Shown here: positions 36,260-45,222 of the stretch, in pieces | How the letters are laid out: the number at the start of each line of letters is the position of its first letter | Position numbering within the stretch: position 1 is the first letter of the stretch | Assembly (NCBI RefSeq): GCF_003058165.1 | Contig: NZ_QBUC01000003.1 | Coordinates: 124,001-188,000, forward strand | Length of the DNA: 64,000 bases | Reading direction: 5' to 3' | Source of the DNA: Paenisporosarcina sp. OV554 | GTDB taxonomy: Bacteria > Bacillota > Bacilli > Bacillales_A > Planococcaceae | Made by a program: the position numbers and the translations under genes | The notes under the pieces: generated by a model | Seen by the model: the letters and a program-made list of their open reading frames with translations, nothing else | What the model was told of the DNA's origin: nothing | Databases searched by the model: none

Positions 36260-37350
36260 CGTCTTTACTAGAAGAATTACAATTAGCTGATGCGATGCCG
36301 ACTCACTATTTAAACGCATCTACAGAAGAACTTCATAACCGAGCGCTACACGCAAAAAATCTCCTCGGTGATCGATTATATATTCTGGGACACCATTATC
36401 AAAAAGATGAAGTGATTACTTATGCAGATGTTACAGGCGACTCTTTACAACTGTCTCAAATCGCGTCAAAACAAACGGCAGACTACATTATTTTTTGTGG
36501 CGTTCATTTCATGGCAGAAACTGCAGATATATTATCCACAGTCAAACAAGCAGTCATTCTTCCTGATATGCGTGCAGGTTGTTCGATGGCCGATATGGCG
36601 AATATTGATCAAACCGAACGTGCTTGGATCGAATTACAAAAAGACTTTGGAGACACAATCGTCCCGTTAACTTATGTCAATTCGACCGCAGCCATTAAAG
36701 CATTTGTCGGCCGCAATGGTGGTGCAACCGTAACTTCTTCCAACGCGCAAGGAATGGTGGAATGGGCATTGACACAAAAACAACGAATGCTATTTTTACC
36801 AGATCAACATTTAGGTCGGAATACAGCGGTTAAACTTGGTATTCCCTTAGAACAAATGGCTATTTGGGACCCAATAAAACAAAAGTTAGAACACCAATGT
36901 GCTCTTGAAGATGTCCGTGTAATCTTGTGGAAAGGTCATTGTTCTGTACACATGAATTTCTTGCCAAAACATGTCGCGAATTTACGTGACAAAGAACCGG
37001 ACCGCCAAATTCTCGTTCATCCTGAATGCACGTATGAAGTCGTAAATGCATCTGATTTTGCAGGCTCAACTAAATACATTATCGATATGATTGCCGCATC
37101 AGAAGTTGGTTCTAAATGGGCTATAGGTACAGAAATGAATTTAGTAAACCGACTAATCTCAACTTATCCTGATCGTGATATAGTATCCTTGAACCCTTTT
37201 ATGTGTCCTTGTTTAACGATGAACCGAATTGACTTGCCACATTTAACGTGGGCACTAGAAGAACTTGTTGAAGGTCGGATTATCAATCAAATTATGGTAG
37301 ATGACAAAACTTCCGAAGAAGCGAAAATGGCTTTGGAGAAAATGTTATAA
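36256..37350 (+). CDS. nadA: Quinolinate synthase (NadA, large Bacillus type)
   Basis: 364 residues. It contains [50 protein letters not shown] (cluster cysteine), [27 protein letters not shown] and [14 protein letters not shown] (cluster cysteines). It condenses iminoaspartate with dihydroxyacetone phosphate using a [4Fe-4S] cluster. The start is TTG at 36256, overlapping the nadC stop, with AAGGAGG ten bases upstream. The divergent nifS presumably supplies sulfur for its cluster. Confidence 0.95.
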   Translation: MTSLLEELQLADAMPTHYLNASTEELHNRALHAKNLLGDRLYILGHHYQKDEVITYADVTGDSLQLSQIASKQTADYIIFCGVHFMAETADILSTVKQAVILPDMRAGCSMADMANIDQTERAWIELQKDFGDTIVPLTYVNSTAAIKAFVGRNGGATVTSSNAQGMVEWALTQKQRMLFLPDQHLGRNTAVKLGIPLEQMAIWDPIKQKLEHQCALEDVRVILWKGHCSVHMNFLPKHVANLRDKEPDRQILVHPECTYEVVNASDFAGSTKYIIDMIAASEVGSKWAIGTEMNLVNRLISTYPDRDIVSLNPFMCPCLTMNRIDLPHLTWALEELVEGRIINQIMVDDKTSEEAKMALEKML

Positions 37351-37353
37351 GTG

Positions 37354-37393
37354 AAAAACCATTCCGCATTTGCATTTGTGGAGTGGTTTTTTC
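37354..37393 (+). terminator. Terminator of nadBCA
   Basis: AAAACCATTCCGC / GTGGAGTGGTTTTTT imperfect hairpin immediately after nadA. Confidence 0.85.
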
Positions 37394-37501
37394 ATGTGGA
37401 ATTTCAAGGTAAATTCGCGGTAGCTATAAAAAGAAATTGGATACTTGCAAAGAAATCCCCAAGGTACAGTGAGTACTAATATAGAAAGTGATATCTTTGC
37501 A

Positions 37502-37532
37502 ATAAAAAACCAGACACTTAAATGTGTCTGGT
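37502..37532 (-). terminator. Terminator of lcfB
   Basis: ACCAGACAC / GTGTCTGGT hairpin, followed on the minus strand by TTTTTTATTG, just past the lcfB stop. Confidence 0.88.
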
Positions 37533-37538
37533 AATCTA

Positions 37539-39092
37539 TTATTTAGTTAGTGCTAAATCTTTTAACGAGCGACGTAAAATTTTGCCAGTCGTGTTCTTTG
37601 GTAATTCAGTTAAAAACTCGAAGTTGCGAGGTACTTTGTATTTCGCTAAATGTTCGGCGCAATATGCACTTAAAGTTTCAGCATCAATGCTCCCATCTTT
37701 TACTACTACATACGCATGAATTGCCTCGCCGAAGTTTGCATCTGGCATCCCAATTACAGCAGCCTCAACTATATCTGGATGTGCAAATAATACTTCCTCT
37801 ATTTCACGAGGGTAAACATTGTAGCCGCCAACTATTACTAAATCTTTTTTACGATCCACTATATAGAAATAACCATCTTCATCGATTTTTGCTAAATCCC
37901 CTGTATATAACCAGCCATTGCGAATTGTTGCAGCTGTTTCTTCTGGCATTTTGTAGTAGCCTTTCATCACGTTTGGACCACGTACAATTAGCTCACCCAC
38001 TTCCCCGATTTGAACATCTTCGCCTAATTCATTTACTATGCGGTTTTCTACATTAAGAATTGACGTTCCAATAGATCCAGCTTTACGTTCCCGATCGAGT
38101 GGGTTGAACAATGTAACGGGTGAAGCTTCAGATAGACCATATCCTTCTGAAACTCGCACTTTAAACTTGTTTTCAAAGTTATGTAGCAACGCTACTGGTA
38201 AAGAAGACCCTCCTGAAATTGCCAAACGTATCGTTGAAAAATCAGCAACATTCGCTTGCGGAGATTGATATAAGAAATTATACATTGTAGGAACCCCTGC
38301 AAAGACAGTAGCTTGTTGATTTTTTGCTATGTCAAAGACATCTTGTGGGCTAAAGCGTGGTACAAGTAAAATCGTTGCTCCTTTTAAAAGTGGTGCATTT
38401 ACAACAACAGTTAATGCAAAGACATGAAATACTGGCAAGGTTGCTAACACTTTATCTGAATCAGAAAACCCTAAATAATCAGCAGTATCACGCGCATTTG
38501 AGAATAAATTCTCATGTGTTAAGATTGCTCCTTTTGGACGGCCTGTTGTTCCAGATGTATACAAGATGATTGCATTGTCATCTGGTGAAATATCGACTGG
38601 CAATACGTCTGGTGAAGATGATTTAATTAACTGTGTAAACGGTTTCACTTTTTCGCGAATGCCCTCAGGAAGAGAAGCTATCTTTTCTCCTGCATCTGGA
38701 GTTGTTTCACAAATGACATAAGTTAATACAGATGAGAATGCTCCTGCAACTTTTTCAATCAATGGCAATAACATATCAATCGCAATGACGGCTTTAGCAT
38801 CACTGTTTTGAAGAATATAAGAAATCTCATCAGGTGTATAAATTGGGTTGATCGGAATTGCCGTTGCCCCTAAACGCATAGTTGCGTAAAGTGAAATTAA
38901 AAAATGTGGAGTATTACCTAGTAATAAAGCAACATGATCGCCTTTTTCCACACCTAATTCACGTAAGGCTGAAGCGAAGCGTGCAATTGATTGATCAAAA
39001 TCAGCATAAGACGTATCGCTACCCATAAAATGAAAAGCTGTTTTATTCGGTTGTTCTAAAGCAGTTTCACGAACACAAGACACTAAATTCAT
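37539..39092 (-). CDS. lcfB: Long-chain fatty-acid--CoA ligase (LcfB/YhfL)
   Basis: A 517-residue ANL-superfamily adenylating enzyme. It has AMP-binding ILYTSGTTGRPKGAILTHEN, VSEGYGLSEASPV, WLYTGDLAKIDEDGYFYIVD, and C-terminal LPKNTTGKILRR with the catalytic lysine. It activates long-chain fatty acids for beta-oxidation or lipid synthesis. A consensus FadR operator sits between its promoter and start codon, as in the B. subtilis FadR regulon, to which yhfL belongs. No signal peptide. Confidence 0.93.
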   Translation of the reverse strand: MNLVSCVRETALEQPNKTAFHFMGSDTSYADFDQSIARFASALRELGVEKGDHVALLLGNTPHFLISLYATMRLGATAIPINPIYTPDEISYILQNSDAKAVIAIDMLLPLIEKVAGAFSSVLTYVICETTPDAGEKIASLPEGIREKVKPFTQLIKSSSPDVLPVDISPDDNAIILYTSGTTGRPKGAILTHENLFSNARDTADYLGFSDSDKVLATLPVFHVFALTVVVNAPLLKGATILLVPRFSPQDVFDIAKNQQATVFAGVPTMYNFLYQSPQANVADFSTIRLAISGGSSLPVALLHNFENKFKVRVSEGYGLSEASPVTLFNPLDRERKAGSIGTSILNVENRIVNELGEDVQIGEVGELIVRGPNVMKGYYKMPEETAATIRNGWLYTGDLAKIDEDGYFYIVDRKKDLVIVGGYNVYPREIEEVLFAHPDIVEAAVIGMPDANFGEAIHAYVVVKDGSIDAETLSAYCAEHLAKYKVPRNFEFLTELPKNTTGKILRRSLKDLALTK

Positions 39093-39111
39093 ATGTACTT
39101 CCCCTTCGCAT

Positions 39112-39173
39112 TGAATGAATACTCATTCATTATTCAATGTCTTCATTATATAAGAAATGTTCTGACAATACAA
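39112..39173 (-). promoter_or_regulatory. lcfB promoter with FadR operator
   Basis: On the minus strand TTGTAT (39173-39168), 17 bases, TATAAT (39150-39145). Downstream, 39112-39129 reads TGAATGAATACTCATTCA, a perfect match to the B. subtilis FadR (YsiA) consensus TGAATGAxTAxTCATTCA. It lies just after the expected transcription start, so it should block initiation or elongation until long-chain acyl-CoA releases FadR. Confidence 0.88.
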
Positions 39174-39190
39174 GAAGCACCGTGAAATTC

Positions 39191-39252
39191 CACGATGCTC
39201 CTGCGGTTACTCGTCGCAGATAGGATTGCTCCTGCGGTTACTCGTCGCAGAT
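39191..39252 (+). repeat. Two partial copies of the dispersed repeat core
   Basis: A 26-base unit containing TGCTCCTGCGGTTACTCGTC occurs at 39196-39221 and 39227-39252, 31 bases apart and identical. It matches the centre of the larger repeats at 15271-15500 and 61972-62190. It lies between the lcfB promoter and the end of the permease gene. Confidence 0.85.
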
Positions 39253-39255
39253 TTC

Positions 39256-41193
39256 TTACGATGCTCGGACATGTGAAATATAGCGCCAGCGGATTAAGAA
39301 GTAATACACAACTTGAATGAGGGTAAATCCTATTAATACTAAAATCATCTCACTTAAAATAGAAACTTCAGCTAAATTTCTCCAAATTACTTGCAGTGAC
39401 AAGAATGAAAACGCACTATGCAACATAGCAATTCCCCATGGCAAGAAAAACTGTGGGATGAGTTGACGATTGACTATTTTAATTAATTCTTGATCGGTTA
39501 ATCCCATTCGTTTTAATAAATCAAATTGCCGTTTATCTCTTTCTAAACCAGTGTACAATTTGAAGTATACAAAACTACCCGCGGCTAATAGTAAGACGGC
39601 TGCAACCATTAACCCAGTAAATAACAACAAGGAAAACGTTGCTCGGATAACCGAGTAGTTCAAGCCAGGGTTTTCAAAATAAAACGGCAGATTGGTAAAC
39701 CCATCATCATCAATTGCATCTGTCACTTGCGATTCAATATCTAATCCAATTGATTTTGTCCGTTCCCATTCTGCTACGTGGAAAGCAAAGAATTTATAGG
39801 AAGAATCCTGTTTTCTTTTCCCACTAAACGGTTCGACTATTAGTTGATAATCTTCGTCGCTGACAGCAATAATATTCGAACCAATAATCATAGAAGGAAA
39901 CAACATTTGTGGGTATACACCGCGTATTTGAATTGGGACATTACTTTCTTCAAGTACTGTTTGAATTTCTCTATTGGTTAAACTATCGACCGATTCCTCT
40001 GAATACGGTATAAACATTGCCTCTCCTGTATCTAACTCAATAAGAGGTGATCCAAGTGCGATTGCCAAACTGTTCACATCGGACTCTCTCAAAATATCCA
40101 CTGAATTCTGTGAAAAAGAAGATGTTTGTTGTTTTATTAAAAATGGCACAAGTGTATAGGACAATCCTTGCTCTTCTAATTCTTTTCGTAAGGTAGTAAT
40201 ATGGTCTGATTCGTATGGATTCGTCATTTCACTTGTATAAATGAGTGACAGTGGATTTAACTGACGAAATTGCCCAGTATAAGATGATAAAGATGTTAGG
40301 GTTCCTACAGAAAGAAATGCAACGGTTGAAACAATCGTAACGATAAAATACATTCGTGCATTCTCACGCAGTTTCACAGCAACTTCCGAAACAGCAATCA
40401 AACGATAGGGTCGCCAATAGAGTGACTTTCTTTTTCTGATTTGGTGAAGCAAAAAGAGTACGCTGTGGGTAAAGAAAAAGTATGTCCCTAGTGCCGCAAG
40501 AGGCGGTAAGACAATGGCAAATGCCAACACGACATTCTTCGAAGTAAAAGCGGCTGCCCCGTATACAAATAACAACATGCCTATCCCAAGATATGCTTTT
40601 ACCGTTGAATAATTTTGCAGTTCATCTGTTTTCCAATATCCACGAATCAGTTCAATAATTTTTTGTTCACGAATAAACACCACGCTTGTCATCGCTATAA
40701 TGATGAAAAGGCTAAAAAAGGCGCCTATTGTCAACGCAAACGGTTTATAAGATACATATAAAGGTAAGCTATCTAATTGCAATAATTCACGAACAATCAT
40801 AAAGAAGAATTTAGAGAAGGCATATCCAAAAAAGATACCTATTGCAATGGATACCGCACCAATCAACATTGACTCAAGAAAAATCAACCGGTTTAATTGT
40901 TTCTTTTCCATACCAATTTGAAGAAGTAACCCAAATTCTTTTGAACGTGCTTGCAAAAAAGCGCTCATTGAATAAAACAAGAAAAATAAAGTGAAGATAT
41001 ATAAAATGATTTCCGCAACAATCATCCCGGATGCTGCAAATTCTCTTAAAAACTCGTCTTCAATTTTCGGGTGAAACAATAACATCGAGTACATGAAAAA
41101 TACCATGACTGAGAAAATACTCGCCATGAAAAAGGCTGCATATATCCGTCTGTTTCGAATGACATTACGGTAAGCGAATTGTCGAAAGGTCAT
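39256..41193 (-). CDS. BceB-type ABC transporter permease
   Basis: About 645 residues with ten predicted membrane spans and a large extracellular loop (about residues 310-520) between spans seven and eight, the BceB/YtsD/YxdM layout. FtsX-like regions flank the loop (YSMSAFLQARSKEFGLLLQIG and ERDKRQFDLLKRMGLTDQEL). These permeases detect and remove peptide antibiotics from lipid II cycle intermediates and signal to the partner kinase. Start ATG 41193 has GGAGG eight bases upstream and lies inside the ATPase gene (29-base overlap), which is normal for the family. The peptide specificity is unknown. Confidence 0.88.
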   Translation of the reverse strand: MTFRQFAYRNVIRNRRIYAAFFMASIFSVMVFFMYSMLLFHPKIEDEFLREFAASGMIVAEIILYIFTLFFLFYSMSAFLQARSKEFGLLLQIGMEKKQLNRLIFLESMLIGAVSIAIGIFFGYAFSKFFFMIVRELLQLDSLPLYVSYKPFALTIGAFFSLFIIIAMTSVVFIREQKIIELIRGYWKTDELQNYSTVKAYLGIGMLLFVYGAAAFTSKNVVLAFAIVLPPLAALGTYFFFTHSVLFLLHQIRKRKSLYWRPYRLIAVSEVAVKLRENARMYFIVTIVSTVAFLSVGTLTSLSSYTGQFRQLNPLSLIYTSEMTNPYESDHITTLRKELEEQGLSYTLVPFLIKQQTSSFSQNSVDILRESDVNSLAIALGSPLIELDTGEAMFIPYSEESVDSLTNREIQTVLEESNVPIQIRGVYPQMLFPSMIIGSNIIAVSDEDYQLIVEPFSGKRKQDSSYKFFAFHVAEWERTKSIGLDIESQVTDAIDDDGFTNLPFYFENPGLNYSVIRATFSLLLFTGLMVAAVLLLAAGSFVYFKLYTGLERDKRQFDLLKRMGLTDQELIKIVNRQLIPQFFLPWGIAMLHSAFSFLSLQVIWRNLAEVSILSEMILVLIGFTLIQVVYYFLIRWRYISHVRAS

Positions 41194-41947
41194 TGACATT
41201 GCCTCCAAGTAAAGACAATACATTCAAAATGCGTTGGAAAAAGGTTTGTCTTCGTTCATCACTATAAATTTCATTAAAAAACTCGCCATCTTTTATAAAA
41301 ATCACACGATCGCAATAGCTTGCCGCAATTGGATCGTGAGTGACCATAAGAATGGTAGTTCTTTGATCTTGATTTACTTTTGAAAGTAGCTCTAGTACAT
41401 CACGAGATGCCTTGGAATCCAAATTCCCCGTAGGCTCATCTGCTAAAATGAAGTTCGGTTTGTGGATAAGTGCGCGGCCAATTGCTGTACGTTGTGATTG
41501 TCCACCTGAAATTTCATTTGGACGTTTTTCAAGAATTTGATTCAAGTCTAATTTCTTAGCAAATTCCTTGATTCTACTTTTCATTTCATCTATAGGAATG
41601 CCATCTAATGTTAAGGGGAGCACCAAATTTTCTTCTACTGTTAGCATTTGCAATAAATTAAAGTCTTGAAAGACAAAACCGAGCTGCCTCCGACGAAAAA
41701 GAGCCAACTCGGTTTTAGTCATTTCTTCGGGACGCTGCCCATCAATTGTAATAGTACCGGAAGTGGCAGAATCAATAGTTGAAATCAGATTGAGTAGTGT
41801 CGTCTTGCCGCTTCCTGAAGGCCCCATCACTGCGACAAACTCTCCTTTATTAACTTCAAAACTTAGTTGGTTGATTGCACGGTGTGTCACTTTTCCCTCG
41901 TACACTTTGGTCACTTCATCCATTTTCAATATGGTCATCTTGGTCAT
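41165..41947 (-). CDS. BceA-type ABC transporter ATP-binding protein
   Basis: 260 residues. Walker A VMGPSGSGKTTLLNLIS, Q-loop FVFQDFNLLQ, signature EISGGQSQRTAIGRALI, Walker B FILADEPTGNLDS, H-loop VTHDP. The C-terminal tail RRQTFFQRILNVLSLLGGNV is typical of BceA-like proteins and overlaps the permease start. It energises the permease encoded by the next gene. It overlaps the histidine kinase gene by 32 bases, so all four genes form one unit. Confidence 0.9.
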   Translation of the reverse strand: MTKMTILKMDEVTKVYEGKVTHRAINQLSFEVNKGEFVAVMGPSGSGKTTLLNLISTIDSATSGTITIDGQRPEEMTKTELALFRRRQLGFVFQDFNLLQMLTVEENLVLPLTLDGIPIDEMKSRIKEFAKKLDLNQILEKRPNEISGGQSQRTAIGRALIHKPNFILADEPTGNLDSKASRDVLELLSKVNQDQRTTILMVTHDPIAASYCDRVIFIKDGEFFNEIYSDERRQTFFQRILNVLSLLGGNVNDLSTIRLP

Positions 41948-42962
41948 CTTCCGTTACACCCCTCTCTATTCCTTCTTGATGTTGAAACAGTACTGAAACA
42001 ACAGTTCCTTTTCCTCGTTCAGAAGTTATGCGCAGTTTATGACCTAGTTTCCCACAAATTTCATTGGCTAAATACAAACCCATTCCTGTACTTTCACCTG
42101 TCTTTCTTCCATTCTCACCTGTAAAGAAAGCTTTCATGACTCGTGGAAGATCAATTGATGGAATTCCGATGCCTTCATCTTGGACTTTCAGCAAAACTTG
42201 ACCCTGTTGACAGGTTGCCTGAATATATACTTTCTTGCCTTCTTCAAATGTGTATTTTACTGCATTTGTAATGAACTGGCCGATGACAAATCTCATCCAC
42301 TTTGCATCTGTAGGAATGATGAATTTTTCATCGATTGAAATGACGGGATACACATGATGTGTAATAAATAAGCGTTTATTCTCAGACACTACTTCTGATA
42401 CCAATGTTTTTAATTGAACTTGTTCTATTTGCATATCTTGTTCAAATGTATCGATCCGAGCATTGATTAAAACAGAATCGAGTCCTCTTTTTAATCGATC
42501 GATTTCTTCTTGCATACTTTTTTTATCAAAGTCACCATCTTCTTGTAGAAGCAATTCTGCGACTGATACTGGTGTCTTCATTTGATGTACCCATTGATTC
42601 ATAAATTGTAAATGACGATTTTGATTAGCGTACAAGGCTTCTACTTCTTTTTGATATAAACGGTATAACCCATGTAGATAAGTTTCAACTTGTTGTTGTT
42701 CCGGAGATTTTCCATCACGTTGCAAAGCAGCTTCCATTTGTTTAGGCTGTGACAATAATTTGTGGTAAAAGCTATAGCGCTTCACATACCTTCCCAGAAG
42801 GAAAGATAATATTAATAACGTACTAATGACCACAGAATAAATCGCGGTATCGATATTTCGGAAACCATCCAACCAATATAAGGACATAATGAAGAGCACC
42901 ATAATCAGTTGGAAAATTACATACGCGACATGTTCTTTAACAAACAAACGAAAATTCATCAT
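41916..42962 (-). CDS. BceS-type intramembrane-sensing histidine kinase
   Basis: 348 residues with two N-terminal membrane spans and almost no extracellular loop (about 12-62), as in BceS-like kinases that sense through their transporter. The phospho-accepting histidine is in NQWVHQMKTPVSVAELL (the HQMKTP variant typical of this group). N-box IGQFITNAVKYTF, G1 VQDEGIGIPSIDLPRV, G2 STGMGLYLANEI. It is expected to phosphorylate the regulator encoded upstream (four-base overlap). Confidence 0.92.
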   Translation of the reverse strand: MMNFRLFVKEHVAYVIFQLIMVLFIMSLYWLDGFRNIDTAIYSVVISTLLILSFLLGRYVKRYSFYHKLLSQPKQMEAALQRDGKSPEQQQVETYLHGLYRLYQKEVEALYANQNRHLQFMNQWVHQMKTPVSVAELLLQEDGDFDKKSMQEEIDRLKRGLDSVLINARIDTFEQDMQIEQVQLKTLVSEVVSENKRLFITHHVYPVISIDEKFIIPTDAKWMRFVIGQFITNAVKYTFEEGKKVYIQATCQQGQVLLKVQDEGIGIPSIDLPRVMKAFFTGENGRKTGESTGMGLYLANEICGKLGHKLRITSERGKGTVVSVLFQHQEGIERGVTEDDQDDHIENG

Positions 42963-43666
42963 GACTCCTCCGCACTTAATACAAAACGATAGCCTGCTCC
43001 TCGCACAGTTTCAATCGTCGAAGTTATTCCATAGTCTTGTAACTTTTTACGAACACGAGTCATATTAACGTTTAAAGTATTTTCATCTACAAAAGCTTGA
43101 TCATCCCATAATTCTTCGAGCAATTGCTCACGAGTTACCACTTTGGGTGACTGGCTAATCAATAACTCCAATATGGTACATTCTCGCTTTTGCAGAGGAA
43201 TTTCAAGAGAAGAAAAATGAAGTTCCATACGTTCTAAATATAAACATAGTTTGCCAAGTTTAATGGTACGTTCTTCTTGTTTCATTGCATACTCACCGTA
43301 TGTTCTTCGTAAATGACTTCTTATTTTGGCTAAGACGATTTCATAGTGGAAAGGTTTCGTTATGAAATCATCTCCTCCATTTTCTAATCCGAATACTTGG
43401 TCCATATCCCCTGACCTTGCTGAAATAAATAGGATTGGACAAGTCGTTTTTGTACGGAATTGACGGCACCAGTAGTATCCATCATAAGAAGGTAAATTAA
43501 TATCGAGCAAAATGAGGTGTGGATCAAACGCTTCAAATTCTTCTAATATCAGATCGAAATCTTGAACTGTTTTCACTTCATAATGATATTTACGTAAGGT
43601 ATCGGCAAGTAGTGAGGCGATTTTACGATCATCTTCAACAATATAAATTCGATGTGTCGACATCAT
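42959..43666 (-). CDS. BceR-type response regulator (OmpR/PhoB family)
   Basis: 235 residues. Receiver domain with acidic pair VEDDRK, phospho-acceptor aspartate in LILLDINLPSYDGYYW, Thr/Ser in LFISARSG and lysine in FITKPF. C-terminal winged helix with KRECTILELLISQ and NTLNVNMTRVRKKLQDYG. First gene of the four-gene module; its ATGA stop overlaps the kinase start. Likely controls its own transporter. A 21-base tandem repeat lies about 110 bases upstream. Confidence 0.92.
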   Translation of the reverse strand: MMSTHRIYIVEDDRKIASLLADTLRKYHYEVKTVQDFDLILEEFEAFDPHLILLDINLPSYDGYYWCRQFRTKTTCPILFISARSGDMDQVFGLENGGDDFITKPFHYEIVLAKIRSHLRRTYGEYAMKQEERTIKLGKLCLYLERMELHFSSLEIPLQKRECTILELLISQSPKVVTREQLLEELWDDQAFVDENTLNVNMTRVRKKLQDYGITSTIETVRGAGYRFVLSAEES

Positions 43667-43773
43667 GGCTTCACCCTTTACTCTTTTTCTTAATTGTACT
43701 TAAGAAAAGCCCAAAGTGCTACTCTTGCTAGAATTTGAAGACGGAAAGAGTGAATTTAACAGTGAAGTTGCTA

Positions 43774-43830
43774 CAGGTTGACAGTTTGTCATTCCGAGTT
43801 GACGCTTTACCGTTCCAGGTTGTACAAAAT
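43774..43830 (+). repeat. 21-base tandem repeat (copy A)
   Basis: Units 43774-43794 and 43795-43815 share CAGGTTGAC / CGAGTTGAC heads and TTC ends with diverged middles. The array ends with CAGGTTGTACAAAAT (43816-43830). The same 15-mer and the same 21-base pattern occur inverted at 54063-54140. It lies between lplJ and the response-regulator gene. Not coding. Confidence 0.75.
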
Positions 43831-43849
43831 ACTATTTAGACGAATAAAT

Positions 43850-43877
43850 GAAAAATAGCCTGACCGAAGTCAGGCTA
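43850..43877 (-). terminator. Terminator of lplJ
   Basis: Minus strand TAGCCTGAC-TTCG-GTCAGGCTA followed by TTTTTC, 11 bases after lplJ. Confidence 0.9.
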
Positions 43878-43888
43878 CACAAGGCTAA

Positions 43889-44881
43889 TCAATAAATTAA
43901 TTGAAGGAATTGTTCTTTAGTAATACCACCTAAATAAGTGGTGATTTCAAAATCCCCTATTGCGTCGGAAATAGCTGCTTTGTCATAAGACACACCAATC
44001 AAACGACTTTCGATGTCAGCTACGTCACCCACTCCAAAGAAATCGCCGTAAATATGTGCGTCTTCAATCAGTCCATTTTTAACTTGTAGACGCACATCGA
44101 TTCCTCCAGTAGGGAAACGTTCAGAATGAGACATATTAAAAGCTGGAGATTTTCCATAATTCCAATCCCAGTTACCATAACGCTCTTTTGATAATTCTTT
44201 AATATTTGTCCAGTCCTCTTCAGTTAACACCATTTCTTTGACGTTCTCTTCGCTACCAAAAATCGAATGTAGTAGTGTTAATCGGAATTCTTCAATCGTT
44301 GTTTTCTGTTCCAAAAACTCAGTGATATTTGCTACACGGCTACGAATTGATTTTATTCCTTTTGATTCGATTTTATCTTTTCGTACTTTAAGTGCTGAAA
44401 CAACTGCATCAATTTCTGTATCAAACATCAATGTTCCATGACTAAACATGCGACCTTTTGTAGTGAATTGTGCATTTCCTGAAATTTTACGTCCTTCCGC
44501 TAAAATATCATTGCGTCCAGATAGTTCTGCGTCAACGCCCATGTCTTTCAATGCATCGACAATCGGTTGTGTAAACTTTTTAAAGTTACGGAAGCTATCA
44601 CCATCATCTTTAGTAAGGAAGCTAAAATTCAAGTTTCCAAGATCATGGTATACAGCTCCTCCACCTGATAAACGACGAATGACGTGAATTCCATTGATGT
44701 CCACAAAGTCCGTATTTATTTCTTCTATAGTGTTTTGGTTTTTGCCGATAATAATGGCTGGTTCATTGATATAGAACAGAAAAAAAGAATCTTTATCAAC
44801 ATCCATTGTTTTCAACGCATATTCTTCAATCGCTAAATTAATGCGAGGATCTGTAATTCCTTTGTTATCAATAAAATACAT
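43889..44881 (-). CDS. lplJ: Lipoate--protein ligase
   Basis: 330 residues (B. subtilis LplJ 331). It contains NLAIEEYAL, IIGKNQNTIEEIN, the lipoate-binding RRLSGGGAVYHDLGNLNFSF, GRNDILAEGRKISGNAQ with the catalytic lysine in RKISG, and HGTLMFD. The accessory C-terminal domain is present (GGIDVRLQVKNGLIEDAHIY). It activates free lipoate with ATP and attaches it to GcvH and 2-oxoacid dehydrogenase E2 subunits. Monocistronic with its own terminator. Confidence 0.95.
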   Translation of the reverse strand: MYFIDNKGITDPRINLAIEEYALKTMDVDKDSFFLFYINEPAIIIGKNQNTIEEINTDFVDINGIHVIRRLSGGGAVYHDLGNLNFSFLTKDDGDSFRNFKKFTQPIVDALKDMGVDAELSGRNDILAEGRKISGNAQFTTKGRMFSHGTLMFDTEIDAVVSALKVRKDKIESKGIKSIRSRVANITEFLEQKTTIEEFRLTLLHSIFGSEENVKEMVLTEEDWTNIKELSKERYGNWDWNYGKSPAFNMSHSERFPTGGIDVRLQVKNGLIEDAHIYGDFFGVGDVADIESRLIGVSYDKAAISDAIGDFEITTYLGGITKEQFLQLIY

Positions 44882-45020
44882 AAAGTATCGCTCCTTTTAA
44901 ACGTGCTACATACACTATAAAGGAAAATTTACTTTTTGTGTTGACAAATGTTCAACTGTTATAATACACTACTATAAAGAGTAACAGTACTAGTACAGTA
45001 TTAAAAAGGAGGTTAAGGGC

Positions 45021-45146
45021 ATGATTGAAAACGTAATCGAATTCTTCAAAAATCTTCCACCCAAAAAATGCACGCAATGTGGAGATAAAATTGAAGAACA
45101 ACATGAATGCTATGGTAACACTTGCGACAAATGTAATCACTTATAA
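45021..45146 (+). CDS. yhfH: YhfH-family small zinc-ribbon-like protein
   Basis: A 41-residue frame that would usually be missed. It reads MIENVIEFFKNLPPKKCTQC, then GDKIEEQHECYGNTCDKCNH. Five cysteines, two of them in CxxC pairs (C17/C20, C35/C38), suggest metal binding. The NLPPKKCxxCG...EEQHECYGNxC pattern is the YhfH family, function unknown. AAAAGGAGG sits nine bases before ATG. A TTGACA (44941-44946) lies upstream with several possible -10 boxes. Neighbours lplJ and yhgE are also in the yhf/yhg region of B. subtilis. Confidence 0.82.
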   Translation: MIENVIEFFKNLPPKKCTQCGDKIEEQHECYGNTCDKCNHL

Positions 45147-45180
45147 GAAAAGCGTAAAACGCCACTCAAGATCGTCTCCA

Positions 45181-45221
45181 TAAAAAATAGCCGTTCAGGA
45201 TCTTCCCCTGAACGGCTATTT
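45181..45221. terminator. Bidirectional terminator between yhfH and yhgE
   Basis: Perfect 15-base inverted repeat AAATAGCCGTTCAGG and its complement, seven-base loop, T/A runs on both sides. Confidence 0.92.
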
Positions 45222-45222
45222 C

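Noticed and set aside
37550-38056. 168-codon open frame antisense to the end of lcfB
   Set aside because: Leu/His-rich shadow of a well-identified acyl-CoA ligase.
43774-43830. Short tandem repeat considered as a CRISPR array
   Set aside because: Units are contiguous 21-mers without spacers, diverged, and without cas genes.
44952-45140. Minus-strand frame of 62 codons overlapping the YhfH-like gene
   Set aside because: The plus-strand frame has a strong ribosome binding site and a recognised cysteine pattern; this one has neither.
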